A DNA stretch of 64,000 bases from Burkholderia ubonensis (GTDB lineage: Bacteria; Pseudomonadota; Gammaproteobacteria; Burkholderiales; Burkholderiaceae), in contig NZ_CADFEB010000008.1 in the NCBI RefSeq assembly GCF_902833085.1, forward strand, positions 392,283 to 456,282. The letters run 5' to 3'. The notes under the pieces were generated by a model. The model was not told the DNA's origin. It did not search any database and worked only from the letters and a program-made list of their open reading frames with translations. Below are positions 42,667 through 51,798 of the stretch, one piece after another. Position numbers and translations under genes: made by a program. The stretch's first letter is position 1, and the number at the start of each line of letters is the position of its first letter.

Positions 42667-45054
42667 ATGACCATTCGTCATCGCATCACGTTGCTTGTCG
42701 TCCTGACCTTTCTCGCGTTGTCGGCGATCGGCGCCTATGCCGTCTACCAGACGCGCAAGAGCGCATCCGAGGTCCGGCAGGTGACGCAGGGCATCGTGCC
42801 GAGCGCGCTCGCGTCCGCGGACGTCGTGTCCGACGTGAAGAACATCCAGATCGCGACGATGACGCTGATCTACGCGCCGGACGCCAACACCGCCGCGCAG
42901 GCGCGCGACGAGCTGAAGGTGAAGGAGGCGGCGCTGCGCGCGGCGCTCGACGTGCAGGCGAAGTCGGCCGCGAGCCATGCGCAGGAAGGCCTCGTCGCGC
43001 AGGCGAAGGACAGCGTCACCAACTATTTCGCGGCGATCGACGACACCGTGAAGATGAAGGCCGACGGCAAGGCCGAGATGGCGCAGGCCTATCTGTTCGC
43101 GAACGTCGCGCAATATCGCGACGAGCTCGAAGGCATCGTCGAGACGCTGCGCGTCGAGAAGAACCGCCAGAAGGACGACGCGATCAGCGCGCTGAACGGG
43201 ATGCTGGCGACGACGGCCACCGCGATCGCCGGCGTGGCCGGCACGGTGATCGTGCTGCTGACCGCGCTCGGCTTCGTGCTGTACCGCCAGATCACGCGCC
43301 CGCTCAGCCGGATGCAGACGATGATGAGCGAGATCGCGACGAGCCAGGACTTCACGCGCCGCGTGCCGGTCGGCCGGATGGACGAGATCGGACACTCGAT
43401 CGTCGCGTTCAACGGGATGATCGAGAAGATCCAGGAGAACGCCGCGCAGCTCAAGCAGAAGACCGCCGACATCCAGGCGATGCTGCAGAACATGCAGCAA
43501 GGCATCCTGACCGTCGTCGACGGCGGCGTCGTGCATGCCGAATACTCGGCGTACCTCGAGACGATCTTCGAGACGCAGGACATCGCGGGCCGCGACCTGA
43601 TGGCGCTCGTGTTCGACGATTCGAACCTCGGTTCGGACGCGCGCTCGCAGGTCGAGGCGGCCGTGCATGCGTGCCTCGGCGAGGACAGCATGAACTTCGA
43701 ATTCAACGAGCACCTGCTCGTCAACGAGGTCGCGAAGCGCATGCCGGACGGCCGCGACAAGTGGCTCGACCTGAGCTGGTCGGCGATCACCGACGAGACC
43801 GACACGATCGTGCGCCTGATGCTGTGCGTGCGCGACGTGACCGAGCTGCGCGAGCTGACCGCGCAGGCCGGCGAGCAGCAGCGCCGCCTGGAGATGATCG
43901 GCGAGATCCTGTCGATCAGCCAGGACAAGTTCCACCAGTTCGTGAACAGCGCGAAGGGCTTCCTCAGCGAGAACGAACGAATGATCCGCCAGCACGAGCG
44001 CGCGGATCACTCGATCGTCGCGGCGCTGTTCCGCAACATGCATACGATCAAGGGCAACGCGCGCACGTACAGCCTGCAGCACCTGACGAACATCGTCCAC
44101 GAGGCGGAGCAGGCCTACGACACGCTGCGCCGCGCGGACGCGGGCCCCGAGTGGAACCGCGATGCGCTGATGGACGATCTCGCGCGCGTGCGCGATGCGG
44201 TCGAGCATTACGCGACGATCAACGAAGTCACGCTCGGCCGCAGCGGCGAGCCGGCGCAGCGTGCGAGCGAGCACTACCTGATGGTCGAGCGCGCACACAT
44301 CAGCGAGAGCCTGCGCGTGCTCGACGGCGTCGATCCCGCGAATGCCGCCGACTGGCGCGCCGCGCGCGATGCGGTGCGCCGCATGCTGAGCCTGCTCGGC
44401 ACCGAGAGCGTCGGCGATGCGCTCGGCGGCGTGCTGGAATCCCTGCCGTCGCTGGCGGCGGAGCTCGGCAAGGCGTCGCCCGTCGTGCGGATCGACAGCA
44501 ACGGCTATCGCGTGCGCAGCGAGATCGGCGGCACGCTGAAGAACGTGTTCATGCACCTGCTGCGCAACGCGATCGACCACGGCATCGAGTCGTCGGACGA
44601 GCGTCGCGCTGCGGCCAAGCCCGCCGCCGGCACGATCGACATCACGGTCGACGTTGCCGACGGGATGCTGCAGTTCACGCTGGGCGACGACGGCCGCGGC
44701 CTCGCGCTCGACCGGATTCGCGGCATCGCGTGCGAGCGCGGCTGGATCGATGCGGACAACGCGCGCATGCTCGGCGACGAAGTGGTGGCCGAGCTGATTT
44801 TCCGGCCGGGCTTCTCGACGGCGCGCGAGGTGACCGAGGTGTCGGGGCGCGGCGTCGGCATGGACGCGGTGCGCAGTTTCCTGAAGCGCGAGGGCGGCGA
44901 TATCGCGCTGCGCTTCGCCGACGACCGGCGCGGGGCCGCCTATCGCGCGTTCCGCACGATCGTGTCGCTGCCGGCCGCGTTCGCGGTGGAGGGCGCCGGC
45001 GCGACGCAGGACCACGCGCGCGCCGGCTTCGCGGACGCCAACGCGACGGAGTGA
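42667..45054 (+). CDS. Membrane-anchored CheA-like histidine kinase with HPt domain
   Basis: A 795-residue protein combining receptor and CheA features. TM1 is ~7-27 (ITLLVVLTFLALSAIGAYAV), a four-helix-bundle periplasmic sensor covers ~30-175, and TM2 is ~185-208 (ATAIAGVAGTVIVLLTALGF). HAMP (~209-262) and a PAS-like region (~270-400) follow. An HPt segment has the phosphorylatable His in NMHTIKGNARTYSL (~460). The HATPase core has NAIDHGIESSDERR, GDDGRGLAL and GRGVGMDAVRSF. Unlike CheA it has no clear CheW-like P5 domain. It heads an operon with an MCP-like protein, two CheX-like proteins and CheY. The stimulus is unknown. Confidence 0.85.
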   Translation: MTIRHRITLLVVLTFLALSAIGAYAVYQTRKSASEVRQVTQGIVPSALASADVVSDVKNIQIATMTLIYAPDANTAAQARDELKVKEAALRAALDVQAKSAASHAQEGLVAQAKDSVTNYFAAIDDTVKMKADGKAEMAQAYLFANVAQYRDELEGIVETLRVEKNRQKDDAISALNGMLATTATAIAGVAGTVIVLLTALGFVLYRQITRPLSRMQTMMSEIATSQDFTRRVPVGRMDEIGHSIVAFNGMIEKIQENAAQLKQKTADIQAMLQNMQQGILTVVDGGVVHAEYSAYLETIFETQDIAGRDLMALVFDDSNLGSDARSQVEAAVHACLGEDSMNFEFNEHLLVNEVAKRMPDGRDKWLDLSWSAITDETDTIVRLMLCVRDVTELRELTAQAGEQQRRLEMIGEILSISQDKFHQFVNSAKGFLSENERMIRQHERADHSIVAALFRNMHTIKGNARTYSLQHLTNIVHEAEQAYDTLRRADAGPEWNRDALMDDLARVRDAVEHYATINEVTLGRSGEPAQRASEHYLMVERAHISESLRVLDGVDPANAADWRAARDAVRRMLSLLGTESVGDALGGVLESLPSLAAELGKASPVVRIDSNGYRVRSEIGGTLKNVFMHLLRNAIDHGIESSDERRAAAKPAAGTIDITVDVADGMLQFTLGDDGRGLALDRIRGIACERGWIDADNARMLGDEVVAELIFRPGFSTAREVTEVSGRGVGMDAVRSFLKREGGDIALRFADDRRGAAYRAFRTIVSLPAAFAVEGAGATQDHARAGFADANATE

Positions 45055-45056
45055 TC

Positions 45057-45794
45057 GTGCAGGCATTGACGCATATCGGCGCCGTGCTGGCGGGCGCCAT
45101 CGTCGCCGCGATCATTGCGGCGGTCGTGTTTCGTGTGCATCGCGCGCGGCTCGTCGCGCGGCTGGCCGCCGACGCGGATGCATTGCGCAGGGCGCTCGCG
45201 CAGGCACAGGCGCACGCCGGCGAGGCGGCGGCCGCGCATGCGGCGCAGGCCGACGCATGGGCGCTGAAGGAAGCGGAGCTGGCCGACGCGCTCGCGCGGC
45301 AGACGGCCGACGCGGACGCGCAGCGCGACGCACGGCAGGCGGTGTCGGCGGAGCGGGACGCGCTGTCGCAGCACGCGGCGCGGATCGCGCACGAGGCCGC
45401 GCGCCTGCGCGGGCTCGCCGGCACGTTCGAGCGCTGGCACGAGCAGATGATCTCGCTGACCGCGCAGAACCAGGACATGCGCGCGAAGAACCTGGAGCTG
45501 TCCGCGATCGTCGCGCACGTGTCGATCGTGTCGCTGAACGCGTCGATCGAGGCGGCGCGCGCCGGCACGGCCGGCCGCGGGTTCTCGATCGTCGCGAGCG
45601 AGGTGCGCGGGCTCGCCGCGCGTTCGCAGGAACTGTCGAACAGCTATCGCGACAGCCTGAACCGCAACGACCTCGTGACCGCGGCGACGTTCCAGGACAT
45701 CCAGGCGGGCGGCAAGATGATCACCGCCGCGCTCGCGACCGTCGAGACGCTGGCCGGGCAACTGAATGAGCGGCTGGAAGGAGCGGCGGCGTGA
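45057..45794 (+). CDS. Short membrane-anchored MCP-like signalling protein
   Basis: A ~245-residue protein with one N-terminal membrane helix (~4-24, GAVLAGAIVAAIIAAVVF), an Ala/Gln-rich coiled coil (~28-130) and a truncated methyl-accepting signalling hairpin (AIVAHVSIVSLNASIEAARA, GTAGRGFSIVASEVRGLAAR). There is no periplasmic sensor and no HAMP, and the cytoplasmic coil is much shorter than in receptors. GTG at 45057 has GGAG five bases upstream; GTG at 45051, overlapping the kinase stop, is also possible. It ends overlapping the next gene by 4 bp. It probably scaffolds or inhibits the upstream kinase. Confidence 0.8.
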   Translation: MQALTHIGAVLAGAIVAAIIAAVVFRVHRARLVARLAADADALRRALAQAQAHAGEAAAAHAAQADAWALKEAELADALARQTADADAQRDARQAVSAERDALSQHAARIAHEAARLRGLAGTFERWHEQMISLTAQNQDMRAKNLELSAIVAHVSIVSLNASIEAARAGTAGRGFSIVASEVRGLAARSQELSNSYRDSLNRNDLVTAATFQDIQAGGKMITAALATVETLAGQLNERLEGAAA

Positions 45795-46363
45795 TCGGCG
45801 CACAGGCGAAGGCGAGCTTCGAACGGATTTTCTTCGACGCGGCGCGCACGCGGCTCGCATCCGGCGGCGGCGCGTGCGACATCGCGCCGGCGGCGGACGA
45901 GCCGCCGCGCGCGCGCCGGGAGCGCCCGCAGCCGGCCGCGCCGGCCGCGCAGGTCGCGGTGCTGACGATCTCGGCGCTGCATTTCCGCCTGCTGCTCGCG
46001 CTGCGCTTCAACGACGATGACGCGACGCGGCGCTATTACGCGGGCGGCGCGGAGGCGGGCGGTGCGCAGCCGTCGCTGCAGGAGGCGTTCATGGAAGTCG
46101 CGAACCTCTGCTGCGGCGCGATGAACCAGGCGCTGACCGTCCATTTCCCGGATCTCGGCATGTCGACGCCTTACCTGCTGAGCGACGCGAGCATCGAGTA
46201 TTTCACCGCGCTGGCGCCCGGCCATGTCGCCGCGTTCGACGTGACGCTCGGCGACGGCGTGCGGGTTCGCGCGACGCTGTGCATCTGCGCGAACGCGCCG
46301 GTCGATTTCCATGCGCCGGCGACGGCGGCGGTGGATGCCGGCGGCGAGCTCGAACTGTTTTGA
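45791..46363 (+). CDS. CheX-like phosphatase-family protein
   Basis: A 190-residue protein starting at a GTG that overlaps the previous stop (GTGA). After a disordered Pro/Ala/Arg segment (~28-60), the C-terminal ~130 residues look like a CheC/CheX/FliY domain. The E-x2-N-x3-G active-site pattern is seen as EVANLCCGAMNQAL near residue 105. CheX proteins dephosphorylate CheY-P, so this is a candidate off-switch for the CheY encoded at the end of the operon. The C-terminus GELELF is shared exactly with the next protein, indicating a common ancestry or interface. Confidence 0.72.
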   Translation: MIGAQAKASFERIFFDAARTRLASGGGACDIAPAADEPPRARRERPQPAAPAAQVAVLTISALHFRLLLALRFNDDDATRRYYAGGAEAGGAQPSLQEAFMEVANLCCGAMNQALTVHFPDLGMSTPYLLSDASIEYFTALAPGHVAAFDVTLGDGVRVRATLCICANAPVDFHAPATAAVDAGGELELF

Positions 46364-46402
46364 CCGGACCGTTCCGGAACCCGAACCCAAGGAACCCGCG
46401 CC

Positions 46403-47362
46403 ATGACCGAAGGCAAACCCGTCAGCAAGGTGCTCGTGCTCGACGACAGCCGCACCCATGCCGACGCGATCAAGCGCTTCTGCGACGACCACAACCTGAT
46501 CGGCCTGACGGTGCGCCGCAACCGGCTGCTGAAGGTGCTGCGCTCGAACATCGATCTCGGCGCGATCCTGCTCGCCGAGGATTACGGCGGCTCGTCCGCC
46601 GAGAGCGCGATCGTCGCGACGCAGATCGACGCGCTGCGCCCCGAGCTGCCGATCATCCTGCGCCGCGACGCGCAGGCGTCGCGCGACGGCCTGCCGGACG
46701 CGCTCGCGCGCGTCGCGTGCGCGACCTACGTCGCCGACGACATGACGCCGCTGCGGCGCGTGATCGACGAATACATCTTCAGCCTCGACTATCCGAACGC
46801 GCTCGTGCGCGGCATCTCGGAGATCACCGAGGCGCGGCTCGACAGCGTGTTTCCCGGCATGACGATCAGCCGCGACACGCCGTGCATCGTGCGCGACCGG
46901 ATCATCTTCGGCGAGGTGTTCAGCCTGATCGCCCTCGAAAGCGCGTGGTGCCGCGGCTACATGCTGCTGCAGACGAGCGAGCAGCCGCTGCTCGACATGC
47001 TCGGCGGCGTGCGCGCTGACGGCCGCGCGCCCGATTTTCGCGACGTGAACGGCGCGCTCGGCGAGCTCACCAATCTCGTGTGGGGCGCGTTCAAGGACCG
47101 CTACCTCGGCGATGCGGAAGCGCTCGCGCGCCATCCGGTGCAGGTGCCGCTGATCGTCAATCACAAGCAGAAGTTCATCTCGTTCGGCGGCGATTGTCCG
47201 CAACTCTGCTTCAAGTACCGGATGACCGATCCGGCGTCGGGGCAGGAAGTCTGCATCGACCAGCGCTTCGTGTTCAGCCTGAGCTGGTCGCCGGAGGATT
47301 TCCGCGAGGTGGTGCAGGACGTCGGGCCGATGGTCGAGTCGGGCGAACTCGAATTGTTTTGA
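46403..47362 (+). CDS. Degenerate receiver fused to a CheX-like domain
   Basis: A 319-residue protein. Residues ~8-125 look like a response-regulator fold (KVLVLDDSRTHADAIKRFCD), but the phosphoacceptor strand reads AILLAEDYGG and the switch lysine region is not recognisable, so it is probably a pseudo-receiver. The C-terminal half is CheX-like with E-x2-N-x3-G in LGELTNLVWGAF (~220). It ends in GELELF like its upstream neighbour. AAGGA precedes the ATG at 46403. It may sense or sequester phospho-CheY rather than be phosphorylated itself. Confidence 0.7.
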   Translation: MTEGKPVSKVLVLDDSRTHADAIKRFCDDHNLIGLTVRRNRLLKVLRSNIDLGAILLAEDYGGSSAESAIVATQIDALRPELPIILRRDAQASRDGLPDALARVACATYVADDMTPLRRVIDEYIFSLDYPNALVRGISEITEARLDSVFPGMTISRDTPCIVRDRIIFGEVFSLIALESAWCRGYMLLQTSEQPLLDMLGGVRADGRAPDFRDVNGALGELTNLVWGAFKDRYLGDAEALARHPVQVPLIVNHKQKFISFGGDCPQLCFKYRMTDPASGQEVCIDQRFVFSLSWSPEDFREVVQDVGPMVESGELELF

Positions 47363-47403
47363 AGTTTTCAGATAAAAGTTCAGCAAGAAAAGGGGAATGA
47401 CGC

Positions 47404-47769
47404 ATGGCAAAGATTCTGGTGGTTGACGATTCGGGCACGGTGCGCGACGAAGTCGCGGGCTTCCTGCGCAATCACGGGCTGGACGTCGCGACGGCGGTCG
47501 ACGGCAAGGACGGGCTCGCGAAGCTGAAGACGACGCCCGGCATCCGGCTCGTGATCAGCGACGTCAACATGCCGAACATGGACGGCCTGACGATGGTCGA
47601 GAAGATTCGCGGCGAACTCGGCAATGCGGCGGTCAACGTCGTGATGCTGACGACCGAAAGCAGCCCGGCGATGAAGGAACGCGGCAAGGCGGCAGGGGTG
47701 AAGGGCTGGATCGTGAAGCCGTTCAAGGGCGATGCGGTGGTCGAGGCGTTGAAGAAGCTGGCGGGGTGA
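47404..47769 (+). CDS. CheY-like single-domain response regulator
   Basis: A 121-residue receiver with all key residues: acidic pair in ILVVDDSGT, phosphoacceptor Asp in LVISDVNMPNMDG, Thr in VVMLTTES and Lys in GWIVKPFK. It has no output domain. AGGGGA lies upstream of the ATG. As the last gene of the operon it is the expected phosphotransfer target of the CheA-like kinase, with the two CheX-like proteins as phosphatases. Whether it acts on flagella or another target is not visible. Confidence 0.9.
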   Translation: MAKILVVDDSGTVRDEVAGFLRNHGLDVATAVDGKDGLAKLKTTPGIRLVISDVNMPNMDGLTMVEKIRGELGNAAVNVVMLTTESSPAMKERGKAAGVKGWIVKPFKGDAVVEALKKLAG

Positions 47770-47781
47770 GGCGTGCTGCCG

Positions 47782-47799
47782 GGCCGCTGCAGCGCGGCC
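47782..47799 (+). terminator. Hairpin after the CheY gene
   Basis: GGCCGC / GCGGCC (6-bp stem, loop TGCAGC) begins 12 bp after the cheY stop and is followed by TAATTGTTT. It is a modest but plausible intrinsic terminator. Confidence 0.45.
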
Positions 47800-48228
47800 T
47801 AATTGTTTGTCGGACACCGGATGGGCGTTGCTGCATTCAGCGTGCCTGATCTGGCCGCGAAGGCGAATGCCGCGCTCGTCCACAGATATGCGCTTCGCCC
47901 GGAATCCCGCACATTCTCGGTGTAATCGAACGTGCGAACGGGCACCGTATCGGGCCCGTAGGGCAATCGGGCGAGGAAGCGCGCATCTTCGGTTTCACGG
48001 AAGCCTTTCCATTTCAGGTATTCGGCCCGCTCGAACCAGTTCGGCAGGTCGCGGATGCCTGCGACCGCCTCCATCGAAGGCTTGTCGAAGAAAGCCGGCG
48101 AGGCCCCGCCAAGTCGATTCGAGTGCCTGAAATGCGGGGTGGTGCAGGCTCGCATCGAGCTGCCGGCCGAGTTGTTCGTCCAGGTCTGCCAGACACCAGT
48201 CGAGTAAATCCGGATCCACGCAATTCAT
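47799..48228 (-). pseudogene. tssC: Wrecked T6SS sheath gene (tssC remnant)
   Basis: Two adjacent minus-strand frames each match pieces of TssC. From 48228: DLDEQLGRQLDASLHHPAFQ then ALESTWRGLAGF (the EATWRGL region). After a frameshift near 48085 come DKPSMEAVAGIRDLPNWFER, AEYLKWKGFRETEDARF, LARLPYGPDTVPVRTFDYTE and YLWTSAAFAFAA. Between and after them most of the ~490-residue protein is missing, and the GLTMPR segment inside the second block is deleted. This is a heavily truncated, non-functional sheath gene left beside the VgrG cluster. Confidence 0.78.
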
Positions 48229-48573
48229 CGCATTCGCATTTTTTCTTGAACGCGTGCCGGAAACTACGGCGGTTTTGATGGTCTGATCGCTCTGAAATCC
48301 TACACTCGTTGGACGTTGTATTGGGTATGGCCGGACATCAGCGGAGAGCGGCGTATAACATGGCGATCATCTCAAAAACAGCGCATACGTGAACAACTGT
48401 TACGTTTCGATCAAATACAACAATCCGCTCGAATAATAGGAGCCCGCGCTTCCCGAGTCAGGGGGCGTGCGGCTATCGTTTGTCGCTCAATCCATCATGC
48501 ATCGCGCGCAAGCAACGATCCTGCCCACGACGGCAGTGCGTAGCAGTGCTATCTGGACACGGGGTGAACAACA
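48229..48573. other. Region upstream of the second vgrG
   Basis: A 345-bp gap of lower GC than the flanking genes (for example AACAACTGTTACGTTTCG near 48392). It probably carries the promoter of the vgrG operon. No gene, repeat or recognisable operator is seen; other tssC-like sequence does not extend into it. Confidence 0.4.
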
Positions 48574-50925
48574 ATGGCCAGCCTGTTTGACGATGCGAAG
48601 CGGTTCGTGTCGGACCTGAGAGATGTATCGGGGCGTCAGACGTATTTCCTCGACGTGCCCGGCACTGATTCCGCGGCCGCGCTGTCGGTCGTGTCGGTTT
48701 TCGCAACCGAGCGGATGGGCGCGCCTACCGAGGTGCGTGTCGCGCTCACGCATCCGCTGCAGCTCGCTCGCACCGAGTACCTGAATCGCGACGCGGCCTG
48801 CATGATCGTCCCCGACGACGGCGCGCCTCGCCGGTTCTCCGGCTTCATCGCCCGCTTCTCGACGCTGCAGACCACGCGCGACTTCACCAAATACGAAATC
48901 GTCCTGAAGTCGCACTTCGCGCGCCTCGAGGCCGTCACCACCAGCCGGATCTACCAGCACCAGACCACCCCGCAGATCATCGAGGCGGTGCTGCGCAGTC
49001 ATGGCCTCGAGGGCCACCAGTTCGCGTTTCGCCTGCGCCGCGAGTATCCGCAGCACCTGTTCCGTTTCCAGTACAAGACCGACGATCTGTCGTACGTGCA
49101 GATGCTGATGCAGAAGGCCGGCATCTACAGCTATGTGGTCGAGACCGAGCACGGTGACCAGGTCGTGTTCGCCGACGACGTCGATCACTATCTGTGGGAT
49201 CCGCATCTGACGGTTCCTTATCGTGAGGTGGCAGGGCTCGAGGCGGCCGGTACCGAGGCGGTGACGGCGCTCAGGACGCACACGGTGACGGTGCCGCAGG
49301 CGTTCAGCGTGGCCGACTACAACCCCGAGCAGGCGTGGGAGCGCTTCAGGGACGAAGCGAACGTCGCGCCGCAGGACCCGACCACCTACGGCCAGCCGTA
49401 TGTGTACGGCACGCACCATCTGGACCAGGCCGGCGCGAAATGGGAAGCGCAGTTGCGCCACGAAGCGGCGATCGCCGAGCAGATCGTCTATGAAGGCGAG
49501 AGCAACGTGCTCGCGCTGCAGGCCGGCCGCGTGCTGGACCTGGACACCGTGCTACCCGACGCGCCCGACGGGCAAGTCGTGATCGAAGTGACGCACAGCG
49601 GCGCACGCGATCGGGCCTACACGAACAGTTACAAGGCCATCCCCGCCAACCGGCGCTTCCGGCTCCGGCTCGAACCGGAGAAATGGCCGAAAATCGCCGG
49701 CACGCTGAGCGCGCGGGTGACGAGTCCCGACAAGTACAAATACGCGTACCTGACCGCGGCGGGATACTACACGGTGCGGTTCGACGTCGACTTCGCGGAC
49801 TGGCCGTCGGGCGGGGAGAGCGTGCCGCTGCGGCTGGCCAAGCCGTTCGCGGGCAAGCTGCAGACGGGCTTCCACTTCCCGGCGCTGGACCACGACGAAG
49901 CGGTCGTTTCGTTCCGGGATGCGGACCCCGACAAGCCGGAGATCATCGGCTTCCATCACCACAGTCAGGCGCGCGACCTGGTGACGAACGATCGCCGCTG
50001 GCTGTCGCGCAACGTGATCCGCACGCAGAGCAACAACAAGCTGCGGATGGAGGACTGGGCGGGGCAGGAGGGCATCAAGCTCAGCACCGAGCACTCGGGC
50101 AAGTCGCAGTTGAATCTTGGCTATCTGGTGAACCAGAAGCTCGAGTGCAGGGGCGAGGGTTTTGAGTTGCGCACGTCCGCTTACGGAGCAATACGTGCGG
50201 GTCGAGGCCTGTTCTTCTCCTCGATCGATCGTCCGAACGCGACGGGGCAGCAGCTCGACATGAAGGAGGCGTTGCAGCAGCTTGGGGCCGCGCAATCGCA
50301 AATGCAGCAGCTGACCCAGGCCGCCCTGACCGCGCAGGCAGACGCTGCCGATGCCCGGGCCATGAACGATGTGCTGCAGAACCAGATCAAGGATCTCCAG
50401 CAGGCGGTGATGCTGTTGTCCGCCAGTGCCTCGATTGCCGTCACGTCGCCCGAGACGATCCAGCACAGCGCCGGAGCGAACCTCACCCTGACTGCCGGCG
50501 AAAACGCAGATATCGGCGTCATGCGGAAGTTCACGGTAGCGGCTGGAGAGCTGATCAGTCTCTTTGCAAGGAGGATGGGTATCAAACTGTTCGCGGGCAA
50601 GGGAAAGGTCGATATCCGGGCTCTGGAGGACGAAGTCTCGCTCAGCGCTTTGAAGGATGTCACCGTGACCAGCACAAATGGCAAGCTGATCCTCACAGCG
50701 AAAGACGAAGTCTGGATCGGTGCGGGAGGCTCCTATATCAAGATCAACGGTAACCGTATCGAGAATGGTACTGCCGGCGACATTATCGAGAAGTGTGTGT
50801 CGTGGGACATCGACTCGTCCGGAAGTTCGACGCGCACTGCGGCGCTGGCGACCGTACAGGACTGCGATGTGCCCCGTCATGGCGCGGCTTCGCGCCACGA
50901 GGCACTTGTGCCAATGGATGGGTAA
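48574..50925 (+). CDS. vgrG: T6SS spike protein VgrG
   Basis: A 783-residue VgrG. Order: gp27-like barrels (~20-380; TPQIIEAVLRSHGLEGHQFA, YVQMLMQKAGIYSYVVETEH), OB-fold (~390-480; VSFRDADPDKPEIIGFHHHS), then the extension and DUF2345-like beta-helix (NVIRTQSNNKLRMEDWAGQE, SASASIAVTSPETI, VSLSALKDVTVTSTNGKLIL). There is no catalytic C-terminal extension; residues after ~745 form a short tail. It should therefore carry cargo through an adaptor, matching the DUF4123 gene 4 bp downstream and the effector after it. It is only distantly related to the first vgrG of the window. Confidence 0.9.
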   Translation: MASLFDDAKRFVSDLRDVSGRQTYFLDVPGTDSAAALSVVSVFATERMGAPTEVRVALTHPLQLARTEYLNRDAACMIVPDDGAPRRFSGFIARFSTLQTTRDFTKYEIVLKSHFARLEAVTTSRIYQHQTTPQIIEAVLRSHGLEGHQFAFRLRREYPQHLFRFQYKTDDLSYVQMLMQKAGIYSYVVETEHGDQVVFADDVDHYLWDPHLTVPYREVAGLEAAGTEAVTALRTHTVTVPQAFSVADYNPEQAWERFRDEANVAPQDPTTYGQPYVYGTHHLDQAGAKWEAQLRHEAAIAEQIVYEGESNVLALQAGRVLDLDTVLPDAPDGQVVIEVTHSGARDRAYTNSYKAIPANRRFRLRLEPEKWPKIAGTLSARVTSPDKYKYAYLTAAGYYTVRFDVDFADWPSGGESVPLRLAKPFAGKLQTGFHFPALDHDEAVVSFRDADPDKPEIIGFHHHSQARDLVTNDRRWLSRNVIRTQSNNKLRMEDWAGQEGIKLSTEHSGKSQLNLGYLVNQKLECRGEGFELRTSAYGAIRAGRGLFFSSIDRPNATGQQLDMKEALQQLGAAQSQMQQLTQAALTAQADAADARAMNDVLQNQIKDLQQAVMLLSASASIAVTSPETIQHSAGANLTLTAGENADIGVMRKFTVAAGELISLFARRMGIKLFAGKGKVDIRALEDEVSLSALKDVTVTSTNGKLILTAKDEVWIGAGGSYIKINGNRIENGTAGDIIEKCVSWDIDSSGSSTRTAALATVQDCDVPRHGAASRHEALVPMDG

Positions 50926-50929
50926 CGCG

Positions 50930-51775
50930 ATGGAACGCATCCAGCTCGATCGACGTGCGCTCGAACGTTGTGGCTACGCTGTCATCGATCCGCTACAGGT
51001 GGATCTGGAGCGCCTGAAACGCTTTCCCCTGGAGTCGTTGGCGTCGGCGATCCATGCCGAACGGGCCTCTCAACTGCCATACGTTCTGCACCTGAATGCG
51101 CTCGGCGTTGCCGACCGGGATGATCTGTTTGTCGAGATCGTGGATCGAGAATCGGCTGGAGAGGAACCGCTGTTCAGCCTCCTGATCGAGAGTTCGCATA
51201 CACCGGGCAGCGTTATCCGTCATTTGCGACGCGTGACGACTGTCCATTCGCCTGCGGAGCGCAAGCCGTACCACCTTCGGTATCACGACGCCTACACGTT
51301 GATGCAGCTTTACTGGATATTGGACAAGGATCAGCAGAAGGTGCTGATGGGGCCGTCGTCCGCCTGGTTGTTTCCGCTCGAACGTTGGTGGCGCCTGCGG
51401 CCAGACGCTGATGCGTTGGTCACACCGGGTCTTCGACTACGCGACGATCAATGGCAGCAATTGCAGCGCGTAGGCAGGATCAACGTGGCACTGGAGCGAC
51501 TGGGTACCTCGGCCGACCAGCGCACCGCGCTTGGAAAACAGCTTGATTCGTTGCTTGCGTTCGCGGAGTCGTTTGGTCTGACCGATGAGGAAGACGCGAT
51601 CGCTTTTGCGATGCAAGGCGTCACGCATCACCCCGAATTCCATCGCCATCGCATCATCGCGCGAATCCTCGCGCAATGCGAGGGGCACCCACGACGTTAC
51701 AGTCGCGTGACCTTGGGATTCAGCGAGGCCGACTGGCAACGTATCGCTACGGACCTGTCCTCGCCATCCGTCTGA
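50930..51775 (+). CDS. DUF4123 T6SS effector-loading chaperone
   Basis: A 281-residue DUF4123 (Tap/TEC) protein. SSAWLFPLERWWRLRPDADA and the RYHDAYTLMQLYWILDKDQQ segment before it carry the family pattern, followed by a helical C-terminal domain. Such proteins bind a specific effector and mount it on VgrG, and are not secreted. It sits 4 bp after vgrG and 23 bp before the effector. The ATG at 50930 is chosen because it follows the vgrG stop and a GGATGGG site; longer in-frame starts lie inside vgrG. Confidence 0.88.
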   Translation: MERIQLDRRALERCGYAVIDPLQVDLERLKRFPLESLASAIHAERASQLPYVLHLNALGVADRDDLFVEIVDRESAGEEPLFSLLIESSHTPGSVIRHLRRVTTVHSPAERKPYHLRYHDAYTLMQLYWILDKDQQKVLMGPSSAWLFPLERWWRLRPDADALVTPGLRLRDDQWQQLQRVGRINVALERLGTSADQRTALGKQLDSLLAFAESFGLTDEEDAIAFAMQGVTHHPEFHRHRIIARILAQCEGHPRRYSRVTLGFSEADWQRIATDLSSPSV

Positions 51776-51798
51776 TTCAATTACCCCATCGCGTACCC

